DNA from: Mucilaginibacter paludis DSM 18603
GTDB lineage: Bacteria; Bacteroidota; Bacteroidia; Sphingobacteriales; Sphingobacteriaceae
Length of the DNA stretch: 64,000 bases
Reading direction: 5' to 3'
NCBI RefSeq assembly: GCF_000166195.2
Contig: NZ_CM001403.1
Location: 7,862,877-7,926,876, forward strand
In this document: one piece after another, positions 35,709 through 44,037 of the stretch
Position numbering within the stretch: position 1 is the first letter of the stretch
Layout of the letters: each line of letters opens with the position of its first letter
Notes under the pieces: model-generated
Database searches by the model: none
What the model was told of the DNA's origin: nothing
What the model saw: the letters and a program-made list of their open reading frames with translations, nothing else
Made by a program: the position numbers and the translations under genes

Positions 35709-37913
35709 TTATAAAGCTGAATAAGAAACGATATAATCCTTGCCCTTTTCAATACTCAACTCATAGCCGTTATTGCCTTTAGCTTGTATGGTTCCGGTTT
35801 TACAAACTGGTTTGCTTTTGCTTTTAATGCGCAATAAGCCAGTGCCTATATCGCCTTTAATTTTTATCTGGCTGGTGCTGCAATACATTTTGATATTTCC
35901 ATCGGGTGTTGGCACAGTACCTTCCATCCATTTTAATCCACCTAAATTAGGTTCAACCAAATAGCTTTGATAGCCTGGCGTTAAGGGTTTTATTCCTAAA
36001 TAGTATTTACCTAACAGGTATATCGGGCTGGCTCCCCAGGCGTGGCAGAGGCTCTTGCCAAATGGGCGACCATACATGGCGTAAACGTCGGCTCCGGTTT
36101 TATCGGGGTTATATTCTTCCCAGAAAGAGGTAGCGCCCAGCTTGAGCATCCCGCCCCAATAATCCTTCATTTGTTTTAAAACGTAACCCTGCTCACCCAT
36201 GGCGCATAATGCCTCCAGCTCGTAAAAGCGCATATAGGGGGTGGTAATTTTTTGTATCTTATCATTTAGCAGCACGTTGGTTTTTACATCCTGCTTTTGC
36301 TGCTCGTTAAAGTAATTGAAGAAGATAGCGAACATATTGGTATAACGCGTAACATTATCGCTTTGAGCGCCATCAATCAGACTATGTACCAGGGCGTGTT
36401 TCTGATCGTTCCAATACAATTTGAATATCTTGGCTTTGAGCTCATCGGCCAGGGCCTGGTATTTTGCCGCTCCTTCGGCATCGTTATTTAATTTGGCGCA
36501 GGTAGCCATAGTTTCCAGGCTACGGCAAAATAACAGTTGCTCAAAACTCAGCTCGCCTTTTTTGCTTAAGCCATCGGCCCAATCAATAAACAGCCAATCG
36601 CCGGGTAAGCCTGCCATCATACCGTTGCTGTCGCGGCGCGCCAGGCAATAATCCATCAGCGTTTGCATCCTGGGGTAAAACTGTTTGATGAAGCTTTTAT
36701 CGCCCGTGTACTGGTAATAGTCGTTGATACTTAAAAACCAGTAAAAGGTATAATCCATAATGGTATTGATATGGCTGGTTACGGGATCTTTACCGCGAAG
36801 GGCCAATATGGTGCGGGTAACCGTTGGCGAATCAAAGAACGAATAATAGTTCATGGCATAGCTTTGATAAGCGTCGCCCGACCAGATCCACCTGTCGCGC
36901 TTAATACCATCGATAAAAAACTCGCGGGTGGCTAACTGAAGCGTATATTTCGAGATATCGTAAATTTTGTTCACCTCATCATCCGAGCAACGGAACGCTC
37001 CCCTTTGCGTTAGCGGCGCATACTCGTACAACATGGAAACAGAATCCACACTGATGCCGCCATCATACTGCGCATTAACATAACGCAAAGCCTTGGACAG
37101 TTCCATCACCGAATCCTTTTTTACAGGCTCATTGATATCCAGTTCGTCCAGGGTTTCGCAATGCTCAACAGACATGGCCTCCTCTCTCGACTCGCCATAA
37201 TAAATATGCAGCTTGCCCTTTCCCTTTAAGCCATGCAGTTTAACAAAGCCAAAAGTTTCTTTACCAAAATCAAGAAAAATTGAATTTGCTTTTTTTTCGC
37301 TTTTAACAGCATGCTGCGGCAAAGTTGGCAACCTGAATTTAGACGGCGGTGAAAGCGGGTCGTTAAAGTTCCAGGCCCCAGCATTAAGGTAAGTAGTGCC
37401 CGATTTATCGGATACCTTGCCGGTGGCATCTATCCACTCTTTATCCTCAAACGTAACCAACCAGGTATCATCAGATACAACGGTTTTGCCCTGCACAAAT
37501 ATAGCTGGAACCCTATCCTGGCAATAAACCTTTAAGCTCACCTTGTGATGGCCCGCCGGTACGGTGATGCTTTTAGGGTAGCCTATAAAAGCCTGCCCAT
37601 CAACCTTGGCATTATAGATGCCTTCCACATATAGCTTTACCTCCTCGGTGGCGGGTACATCAAAATCTTTATGGAATTCAACCAGTACATAATGGCTATC
37701 CATTTTCCATAATACCGGTAAAAATGATCCTCGGTCGGTTCTGCGGTTTTGCATTTTATTACCCAGCCAAACTTCAAAATCGCCGGGGTAATAAATCCAG
37801 GTCGCTTTTTTGGCTTGGGCCGATGCCGTACTAAAACCAGTTAAATTACAAACAGCAAATACAGCTAATAAAGCCTTATAAAAAAGCAACTTATGTAATT
37901 TTATCTTTATCAT
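35709..37913 (-). CDS. GH78-type alpha-L-rhamnosidase, Asp at the acid position
   Basis: The 734-residue secreted protein (signal about 1-33) has N-terminal beta-sandwiches and a six-hairpin (alpha/alpha)6 catalytic domain from about residue 310, then a C-terminal sandwich (YLVEPNLGGLKWMEGTVPTPDGNI). The GH78 catalytic motif, usually DCPQRE..GW.GD, reads DGIKRDRWIWSGD. Asp340 therefore takes the place of the usual general-acid Glu, a variant I associate with a separate GH78-like subgroup. Its job is rhamnose removal from oligosaccharides. It lies 20 bases before the enolase gene and 41 bases after the symporter. Confidence 0.82.
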   Translation of the reverse strand: MIKIKLHKLLFYKALLAVFAVCNLTGFSTASAQAKKATWIYYPGDFEVWLGNKMQNRRTDRGSFLPVLWKMDSHYVLVEFHKDFDVPATEEVKLYVEGIYNAKVDGQAFIGYPKSITVPAGHHKVSLKVYCQDRVPAIFVQGKTVVSDDTWLVTFEDKEWIDATGKVSDKSGTTYLNAGAWNFNDPLSPPSKFRLPTLPQHAVKSEKKANSIFLDFGKETFGFVKLHGLKGKGKLHIYYGESREEAMSVEHCETLDELDINEPVKKDSVMELSKALRYVNAQYDGGISVDSVSMLYEYAPLTQRGAFRCSDDEVNKIYDISKYTLQLATREFFIDGIKRDRWIWSGDAYQSYAMNYYSFFDSPTVTRTILALRGKDPVTSHINTIMDYTFYWFLSINDYYQYTGDKSFIKQFYPRMQTLMDYCLARRDSNGMMAGLPGDWLFIDWADGLSKKGELSFEQLLFCRSLETMATCAKLNNDAEGAAKYQALADELKAKIFKLYWNDQKHALVHSLIDGAQSDNVTRYTNMFAIFFNYFNEQQKQDVKTNVLLNDKIQKITTPYMRFYELEALCAMGEQGYVLKQMKDYWGGMLKLGATSFWEEYNPDKTGADVYAMYGRPFGKSLCHAWGASPIYLLGKYYLGIKPLTPGYQSYLVEPNLGGLKWMEGTVPTPDGNIKMYCSTSQIKIKGDIGTGLLRIKSKSKPVCKTGTIQAKGNNGYELSIEKGKDYIVSYSAL

Positions 37914-37954
37914 TTATTCAAATTTAAAATCGTTGTAAAATCAAATTCCATCAT

Positions 37955-39547
37955 CTAAAACTTAACGAAACTAAAAAACAAATACAAGCCCACCATCACC
38001 AGGCTAAGTAAAATCCAGGATAGCTTAACCGTTGGGGTCGTTGTCCAAACAGGTGCTTCGGCAGCTTCATCAACCACGTAAATTTGCGGAGACGGATCCA
38101 GAACGGAGATGCCTATGGCCAACACCGTTAGTACCACAAAGATGAGAAACGACAGAAGCAAGTAATGCGGCCAAAAATGGTGAGTAGTTGCAGGCCACAC
38201 CCATAAATATAACACACCGGTGCCGAGGCTGATGATAGAACCTATTGATAAAACAAAGTTTACCGCCTTTCGGGATGTGCGTTTCCAAAATACAGAAAGC
38301 AGGAACACGACAGCCAGCGGAGGTGCTATAAAGCCAAGAATGGATTGAAATACATCAAACAGGTTGAGGCCTTTAATGCTATCGATAGCCAACGCCATGC
38401 CGATGGCAAAGATGCAACCCGCAATTACCGTTAGCCTGCCCATCCTGATGATTTGCTGATTACTGGCCATCGGGTTAAGCTTTTTAACATAGATATCCAT
38501 GGTAAATACGGTACTCAATGCATTTAACGACGAGCCTATGGTACCCACCAAAACGGCTATCAGCACAACGATAACCAAGCCATTCATTCCCGGAGGGAAA
38601 AGATTGGTTACCATCGTCATATACGCTTCGCTTGGGTCTTTGAGATGCGGGAACAGGATATAACAAATCATCCCTGTTAAAATAAACAAGGGCAGCGAAA
38701 GGATTTTCAGCCAGCCGATAAAGCTCACGCCCAATTGCCCCTGCTCGAGGTTTTTTGCGCCCAATACTGATTGTACCATGGCCTGATCGGTACAGAAAAA
38801 AGCGATAGCCGAAACGGGATAACCCAACAGGATAGCATACCAGGGATATTTAGGATCGTTAGCGGGATGAATCAGTTGCCAGTAATTTGCCGGTACATTA
38901 TGAATAACCGATGAGATGCTACCTACTTTGATCACCCCCAAAACGTTGAGCGTAACGGATACGCCAATTAACAACAACATCTGAAAGATATTAACTTTAG
39001 CTATTGCTTTTAAACCGCCAGTAAAGGCAAATAAACCTGCGAATGATACCAGCACGATAACCGACTCCCACATGGGGATGCCCAATACCTGCCTCACCAA
39101 AAGGCCCCCGGCAAACAGACCTAATGACAGCCAGGAGATAAGCATTTTAACCAGCGCGTACCAAGCCAGTATATTTTGTGTTGAATCGCCATAGCGCTTC
39201 CCCATAAACTCGGGCATGGTGGTCACCTTGGCGGCCAGGTAGCGCGGTGCAAAAACCATCGCCAGCAACATCAGGAAAACAAAAGCATACCAATCAAAAT
39301 TAGCCCCTACAATGCCCGAGCTATAACCAATGCTTGCAAACGCCAAAAGCAACGATGGCCCAACATTGGTACCCCACATATTGAAACCAATACTGGCCCA
39401 ACCCAATGATTTGTCAGCCAAAAAGTACGACTCCTCCTTATTTCTGCCCACAAAACTGGCCCTGTAACCTATCACTATCAATATGATGAGGTAGGCTACC
39501 ACAATGCCATAATCCAATATGGTGAGTCGGTCAATGATGCTGTTCAT
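37955..39547 (-). CDS. Sodium/solute symporter (SSS family), likely sugar importer
   Basis: The 530-residue inner-membrane protein has about 13-14 hydrophobic segments and the SSS/SGLT layout (DYGIVVAYLIILIVIGYRAS at the N-terminus, SYFLADKSLGWASIGFNMWGTNVGPSLL, KVTTMPEFMGKRYG, FCTDQAMVQSVLGAKN, GLVIVVLIAVLVGTIGSSLNALSTVFTMDIY). It couples Na+ to uptake of a monosaccharide or sugar acid from the periplasm, here presumably rhamnose, galactose or another sugar released by block B. It is preceded by a repeat-filled spacer and followed after 41 bases by GH78. Confidence 0.92.
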   Translation of the reverse strand: MNSIIDRLTILDYGIVVAYLIILIVIGYRASFVGRNKEESYFLADKSLGWASIGFNMWGTNVGPSLLLAFASIGYSSGIVGANFDWYAFVFLMLLAMVFAPRYLAAKVTTMPEFMGKRYGDSTQNILAWYALVKMLISWLSLGLFAGGLLVRQVLGIPMWESVIVLVSFAGLFAFTGGLKAIAKVNIFQMLLLIGVSVTLNVLGVIKVGSISSVIHNVPANYWQLIHPANDPKYPWYAILLGYPVSAIAFFCTDQAMVQSVLGAKNLEQGQLGVSFIGWLKILSLPLFILTGMICYILFPHLKDPSEAYMTMVTNLFPPGMNGLVIVVLIAVLVGTIGSSLNALSTVFTMDIYVKKLNPMASNQQIIRMGRLTVIAGCIFAIGMALAIDSIKGLNLFDVFQSILGFIAPPLAVVFLLSVFWKRTSRKAVNFVLSIGSIISLGTGVLYLWVWPATTHHFWPHYLLLSFLIFVVLTVLAIGISVLDPSPQIYVVDEAAEAPVWTTTPTVKLSWILLSLVMVGLYLFFSFVKF

Positions 39548-39568
39548 GTGTGTTGCTGTTTGTTAGTG

Positions 39569-39630
39569 GGTTATTGGTTATTGAGTTATTGAGTTATTAG
39601 GTTATTGGATTATTAGGTTATTGAGTTATT
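39569..39630. repeat. Degenerate GTTATT tandem array 1
   Basis: About eight units of GTTATTGR type with a period of 8 (one unit of 7) fill the spacer between the oxidoreductase and the symporter. On the transcribed strand the unit reads as AATAAC plus two bases. A single related unit lies near 39660. Confidence 0.8.
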
Positions 39631-39728
39631 CTTTCTGTATTGTCTGTTAATGAATATATTAGTTATTAGTGCGTGAAGGTTGGTTTCCCCGGCGTGCATC
39701 CTGCCTCTTGTTTCTTACTTCTAATATC

Positions 39729-39766
39729 TCTCCCAACTCGTTCCCCCTTCAGGGGGTTAGGGGGCC
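39729..39766. repeat. GGGGGTTAGGGGG-type repeat at the oxidoreductase 3' end
   Basis: The stretch CCCCTTCAGGGGGTTAGGGG is a small imperfect inverted repeat of a kind I have seen widely in Bacteroidota genomes. It overlaps the last codons of the Gfo/Idh/MocA gene and supplies its stop codon. Confidence 0.5.
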
Positions 39767-40822
39767 TATGCCGTTTAATATATCCGCAATCTTAACTGGC
39801 TTTCCTGTTTGCAGTGACTGATCCATCGCCTGCAATAAAGCCACAGTGCCTATACCCTCTTTTAAATCGGGATATGCGGTAAAATCCTGCTCTATGCTAT
39901 CGGCAAAATATTCCAGGTAGTTTTGATACTCGCCCGCGTGGTGGCTCTGACCCTCAAAACGGAAGTAATATTTGATGGTGCTATCGCCCCAGCAAACTAT
40001 CTTTTCCTCGCCGGTTTTATCGGTGATGGCATAACGCAGCTCATGGTAATCGGCCTGCGATGCGCCTTCGGTGCCTCTTAAAATAACGGTCATGCCGCTA
40101 TCTCTTTGGGCAGGCTGCGTTGGGCCTGTGTATGCTCCGCTCACCCTGGCAATACGCCCATCGGTTGCGCGGAAGATGAAATGCATGGTATCCTCATTTT
40201 TTAACCCGGCTGTTTTAGCATTACTGCTGATCATGCCATAGCCCATTACCTCTTCAATGTCGGGCATATACCAGCGGATAAAATCCACCGGATGACTCAG
40301 ACCGCCGTACAACCATTTAAATGACGACTCCAATGCCCAGGGCTTTTCTAAAAACCAGCGATGGTCGGCGTGGTAGTGACTTTCAATCGTAATTAAATCG
40401 CCTATCAGCTGAGCTTCAAAATCCTTCCGTTGCCTTTTGGCGGGCTCAAAAAAACGAGAGCTCTGCCCAATAAACACTTTCTTGCCAACCTTTTCGGCCA
40501 GCTCAATCAATTCGTTGGCTGTTGACAGGTCATCAATAAAGGGCTTGGTGCAAATCACGTGCTTACCATGCAACAGCGCCTGCTTAACATGTTCAGCATG
40601 TAAATGATCGGGCGTATAAATTGCTATCGCGTCTATTTCTCTATCATCCAACATATCCTGGTAGTTGGTTGTGTAATCGTACATTTTGAATTCGTCGGCG
40701 CGTTTGCGGCATAGATCCTCACTGCGGTCGCACACCATTTTCAATTCCCATTTAGGGCTTTGTATAGCTGCCGACATCGTACTCCGGCCCTCGCCTAATC
40801 CTAATATTCCTAATTTGAGCAT
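39749..40822 (-). CDS. Gfo/Idh/MocA-family oxidoreductase
   Basis: The 357-residue cytoplasmic protein has an N-terminal Rossmann fold (LGILGLGEGRSTMSAA, a variant of GxGxxG) and the GFO_IDH_MocA C-terminal domain. The usual EKP motif is CTKPF here, which keeps the catalytic-site lysine. SSNAKTAGLKNEDTMHFIFRATDG and SGMTVILRGTEGASQADYHELR are typical for the substrate-side domain. It is an NAD(P)-dependent dehydrogenase of a sugar or sugar acid; the substrate is unknown. Repeat-filled spacers flank it on both sides, and the last residues (IGPLTP) are encoded by repeat sequence, so the original C-terminus may have been altered. Confidence 0.9.
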   Translation of the reverse strand: MLKLGILGLGEGRSTMSAAIQSPKWELKMVCDRSEDLCRKRADEFKMYDYTTNYQDMLDDREIDAIAIYTPDHLHAEHVKQALLHGKHVICTKPFIDDLSTANELIELAEKVGKKVFIGQSSRFFEPAKRQRKDFEAQLIGDLITIESHYHADHRWFLEKPWALESSFKWLYGGLSHPVDFIRWYMPDIEEVMGYGMISSNAKTAGLKNEDTMHFIFRATDGRIARVSGAYTGPTQPAQRDSGMTVILRGTEGASQADYHELRYAITDKTGEEKIVCWGDSTIKYYFRFEGQSHHAGEYQNYLEYFADSIEQDFTAYPDLKEGIGTVALLQAMDQSLQTGKPVKIADILNGIGPLTP

Positions 40823-40833
40823 GACTGTGTGTT

Positions 40834-40931
40834 GTTATTTGTTATTAGGTTATTTGTTATTGAGTTACTGGTTATTCGTTATTGGGTTATTAGGTTACTG
40901 GTTATTCGGTTATTAGTTATTGGTTATTGAG
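40834..40931. repeat. Degenerate GTTATT tandem array 2
   Basis: Some 13 units of GTTATTN or GTTATTNN (mixed periods 7 and 8; a few GTTACTG) fill the spacer between the mutarotase and oxidoreductase genes. It is the same unit as array 1, about 1.2 kb away. Confidence 0.85.
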
Positions 40932-40973
40932 TGCTCCGGCATTTTTATGGTTACTAAACTCTTTATTAATTTA

Positions 40974-41034
40974 AGACTCAAGGCTCTCGGCTCAGAACTC
41001 CGGACTCAAGACTCCCGGCTCAGGACTCAAGACT
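40974..41034. repeat. Perfect-period heptad array (GAGTCNN on the transcribed strand)
   Basis: Nine units in exact 7-base register (AAGACTC AAGGCTC TCGG... on the + strand) run from 40974 to the stop codon of the mutarotase gene, which lies inside the array. Unit positions 5-7 (CTC) are invariant except in the last unit; the rest vary. Confidence 0.85.
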
Positions 41035-41749
41035 ATCCCACCGGTTTAAAAAACACCCATACTTCATTCTTTTTTGTTCCGGGAATACCGGTTTGGTATT
41101 TTTTCATCATCGCGTTCCATTCGTCAACCCTTGGGTTATTCTCGGTAGTTTTGGGATTTAGCTTATCCAGGCTTTCTCCTTTCGGGATACTGATCACGAG
41201 CATCAACTGCCTGCCGTTTTCAAATACCAGTAGTTGTTGAAAATTGGCATGGCAAAATCCGTTTGAAACCTCGGGCCATTTTTGAAACTGCGTAGCGTGA
41301 TATTGCAGGTATTCCTGTTGCATTTTAGGGTCTGCAACCAGGTTTGCGGTAAGGATAATATTTTCCCAGTCCTTGGCTTCCGTTTGGTTATTGCAGTACT
41401 TCCGGTTGAAATTATAAAAAGGGCGACTGTACGATTTAATGCTGCAAGCAGGATACCTGGCTTTGATTTGTTTTAGCAATTTCACCGTGTCCGGCAGGTT
41501 ACCATAAATCACCAAATGATTCTTCCACTGGTAAACTGATGACAAGGGGATACCATTTTGTTTGCATACGTTAAGCAATAGCCGGGCATTGATGCTTGCA
41601 CCTGTTTTTCCGGTCAGCTCAACTACCGAAGGTGTTTTGGAAGATGCAACAGCAAAGCTTTTACGTGAGCCGCACAGCAAAGAAACGACAACACATAATA
41701 TCAATAAAATATTGATATTCAAAATATTATATAGTTTACTTAATTTCAT
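41033..41749 (-). CDS. Exported L-rhamnose mutarotase with extra N-terminal domain
   Basis: The C-terminal half (about 130-238) fits the L-rhamnose mutarotase family (RhaM/DUF718): YLQYHATQFQKWPEVSNGF, LLVFENGRQLMLVI, NPRVDEWNAMMKKYQTGIPGTKKNEVWVFFKPV. The N-terminus has a signal-like hydrophobic segment (about 10-33) and a further about 95-residue region (45-125) with ferredoxin-like alternation (LSSVYQWKNHLVIYGNLPDTVKLLKQIK) that may be a degenerate second copy. Ordinary mutarotases are about 104-residue cytoplasmic proteins, so export and doubling are unusual. It would interconvert rhamnose anomers released by GH106/GH78 before uptake. It overlaps the upstream beta-helix gene by 14 bases. 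Confidence 0.8.
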   Translation of the reverse strand: MKLSKLYNILNINILLILCVVVSLLCGSRKSFAVASSKTPSVVELTGKTGASINARLLLNVCKQNGIPLSSVYQWKNHLVIYGNLPDTVKLLKQIKARYPACSIKSYSRPFYNFNRKYCNNQTEAKDWENIILTANLVADPKMQQEYLQYHATQFQKWPEVSNGFCHANFQQLLVFENGRQLMLVISIPKGESLDKLNPKTTENNPRVDEWNAMMKKYQTGIPGTKKNEVWVFFKPVG

Positions 41750-43703
41750 TACTTACATAGTGATTAATAGCTTGATTATCCGGATTGTTGACTTTCTCTT
41801 TTAAAAGATAACGGTAAGCTGGCTCCAGGCCGGCCGTATTTCTTATCTTCTCCGCCACTTGGGGGCCATTATTTTCCCAGGTATTACCGGGGCCGTTGGC
41901 GTTTTTCAGGAACTTTTCAGCCGGACACCAATTATCTTTTACGGTGATATATGATGAGCCCTCGTCGGTATACAAATAGAACCAATGTATTGGATCGTGA
42001 GCGTAGGGGGCCTTGTAAATTGAGTCGACATAGTTCTCCAATATCATGGTTCCGGGCTGCGCCGATAGGGTATAAATCCCGGCAACATCGTACATGTGTT
42101 TGGCATAATGACTGATTTTATTGGCGTAGATTCGGTTACCGCTCATGGCGTTAATCGTCTTGGTCCAGCCCCATCCCACACTGATTCCGCTGTATGCTAC
42201 TTCGCAAATTTCGTTATGTTCAATGTTGATGTTTTTTACATAGCCTGCCCCTATCCCTACACAACCCCAATCCTCGTTGGTAACATCGGTTACCAGGTTA
42301 TCGACGATATGTTCGTTAGTGCAAACCTCTCTCAGGTCTTTAGGATTGTAAGGTAAGTGAACTTCGGTTGCTTCGTCCGAAAATACGCCGGCAAGTATCC
42401 CCGTGCCCCCAATATCTTTAAACAGGCAAGCCTTAATTTCATCATCGTGGGTGCCTCGTTTATAATCGAGGCCGGTGGAGGCTAAGTGTTCAAACCGGCA
42501 TAATTCAAAACCGGTATGGTTAGCGTACGCCACCGAAACCGCAGCCGCCGGACGGCCAACCCAGGCCTGGTTTTCCAGCCCTTTTTTGTCGGGAGTGCCA
42601 GGTATTCTTAACTTGTACGCATCGAGCATATACATGCCAGCCTGGTGCGGTACAAGCCCCGCGCGCGATGGATATAACCAGGTGGAATAGGCAAAGCCGA
42701 TATTTTTAAAGTAAACATAGCTCACTGGATTATCGATGGTGCCTTCAACATTCAACAGGGTTTCCAGCGATGGCGCAACTATGGTGGCTAATGCAATGTT
42801 CTCTCCCATACGTGGCCAGTAATATATTTTCCGATTTTTAGCGTCGAGATACCATTCGCCAGGCTGATCTAAAAACTGGATGGCGTTTGTTAGGTAGAAG
42901 GCCGAGTTGCCGGCTGTTTTTGAGATCATGGGTGCAGGCCAGGGATGCTCGGATTGTATACGGCTTTCTGGCTGAAGGAAGGAAAGCTTCGCGCTGTCGC
43001 CCTGAACGGTAAGCGATTTAATACGCAGGATGGCGATGGCCCACATCTGGTGGATAAACATCTCCATACCGTCGACATGAGATAGATCGGCGGTTTTAGG
43101 TTTGGGGATCCAACAGGTTTGATCCTTGTGGTTCCATGATAAAATACGGCTCATGTTACCAGTGTTTACCTCGCGGCTGCGGACAGCCTTGCGGCCATTG
43201 ATCCAAAGCTGCCTGAAGTTGAGCACGTCGACCCCTATCATTGGCGCATCCGCCACCCAGATTTTCCCTTTGGTTATATGGGGTAAGCCGCTAACCGGTT
43301 TGGTAAGTTTTTGCCAGCCTGTTATGTTTATACCTCCGTTGAATATTGGCATTTCGCCTGGCGCGGCTTCTATCACTGTCGGGCTGACAGCTGTGCCTGA
43401 ATCTTCGGGGCGCACTACTATAGTTTCGAACAATTGATAGTTGCCTCCCTTTAAGATGATATGAATGCCATCCTTGATTCCCGGATCATTCAGCCTGCGC
43501 AGTTCTCTTGCACGGCGTATGGCGGCTGATGGTGTGGCCAGGGGTTGCTCTTTAGTGCCGCTATTTTGGTCGGAGCCTGTTGGTGATACCCAGATATCGG
43601 CGGCTTGGAGAGGGTTTGCACACAAGAAAAGCAACAAGATGAGAATGGCTTTTTTAGCAAATGCTGGAACAAGGCTATTGTTGTTGTTGCTGCGGGACAC
43701 CAT
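41736..43703 (-). CDS. Secreted right-handed beta-helix glycosidase, GH141-like
   Basis: From ATG at 43703 the protein has 655 residues, with a signal peptide (about 13-33, LLFLCANPLQAAD) and a large beta-helix. IWVSPTGSDQNSGTKEQPLATPSAAIRRARELRRL is the characteristic opening, and ...GLDYKRGTHDDEIKACLFKDIGGTGI and GISVGWGW are typical coil motifs. It resembles the GH141 enzymes of RG-II degradation (alpha-L-fucosidase). A frame open to 44030 would add 109 residues, but these are translated repeat DNA (LRGTKQS twice) and precede the signal peptide, so I reject them. It overlaps the mutarotase gene by 14 bases. Confidence 0.75.
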   Translation of the reverse strand: MVSRSNNNNSLVPAFAKKAILILLLFLCANPLQAADIWVSPTGSDQNSGTKEQPLATPSAAIRRARELRRLNDPGIKDGIHIILKGGNYQLFETIVVRPEDSGTAVSPTVIEAAPGEMPIFNGGINITGWQKLTKPVSGLPHITKGKIWVADAPMIGVDVLNFRQLWINGRKAVRSREVNTGNMSRILSWNHKDQTCWIPKPKTADLSHVDGMEMFIHQMWAIAILRIKSLTVQGDSAKLSFLQPESRIQSEHPWPAPMISKTAGNSAFYLTNAIQFLDQPGEWYLDAKNRKIYYWPRMGENIALATIVAPSLETLLNVEGTIDNPVSYVYFKNIGFAYSTWLYPSRAGLVPHQAGMYMLDAYKLRIPGTPDKKGLENQAWVGRPAAAVSVAYANHTGFELCRFEHLASTGLDYKRGTHDDEIKACLFKDIGGTGILAGVFSDEATEVHLPYNPKDLREVCTNEHIVDNLVTDVTNEDWGCVGIGAGYVKNINIEHNEICEVAYSGISVGWGWTKTINAMSGNRIYANKISHYAKHMYDVAGIYTLSAQPGTMILENYVDSIYKAPYAHDPIHWFYLYTDEGSSYITVKDNWCPAEKFLKNANGPGNTWENNGPQVAEKIRNTAGLEPAYRYLLKEKVNNPDNQAINHYVSNEIK

Positions 43704-43745
43704 TCTAACCAACGGAAGGAAAATTGGGAAGACGTGCGAATAGTT

Positions 43746-43845
43746 TCTCAAACTGTGTCGTTGCGAGGTACGAAGCAATCGCACGGAGACAGGTCTGCTC
43801 TGTATTGTTCGCGATTGCTTCGTACCTCGCAATGACGCTTTGAGA
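43746..43845. repeat. Palindromic repeat element with GCGAGGTACGAAGCAATCGC arms
   Basis: Left arm 43759-43782 and right arm 43811-43837 match almost perfectly as inverted copies, and TCTCAAA/TTTGAGA extend the pairing to 43746-43845. The 28-base loop is internal. The arm sequence is of the widespread 'TTGCGAGGNACGAAGCAATC' type found dispersed in many bacterial genomes. It can fold into a strong RNA hairpin between two operon genes. Confidence 0.85.
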
Positions 43846-43927
43846 TTGATCAGCATTAACTTATTTAGATCGGCATTATCATGCATAACGCAACCTCCGC
43901 AAGGGTGTAGCCGCTCTGTATAGCATA

Positions 43928-43955
43928 GAGATTGCTTCGTTCCTCGCAATGGCGC
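43928..43955. repeat. Single arm of the same palindromic element
   Basis: GAGATTGCTTCGTTCCTCGCAATGGC repeats the right arm of the element at 43811-43837 with few changes. The left side (from about 43889) keeps only traces of the partner arm. Confidence 0.75.
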
Positions 43956-44037
43956 AGGTTGGTGAGGTGATGATGACACTTCCCCTATCTGCTCTTGCGT
44001 AATTGACGATATGTTTTGATTGTTACTCACAAAAAAA

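Larger units (their letters stand above)
43704..44037. other. Repeat-bearing spacer between TIM-barrel and GH141-like genes
   Basis: These 334 bases hold a long palindrome (43746-43845), a second single arm of the same element (43928-43955) and no convincing gene. It is the largest gap within block B. Confidence 0.75.

Noticed and set aside
39569..41034. CRISPR array
   Set aside because: Units are 7-8 bases with no spacers and no cas genes; these are short tandem repeats.
43704..44030. 109-codon N-terminal extension of the GH141-like gene
   Set aside because: The codons are translated palindromic repeat DNA (LRGTKQS twice), and the signal peptide begins only after ATG 43703.
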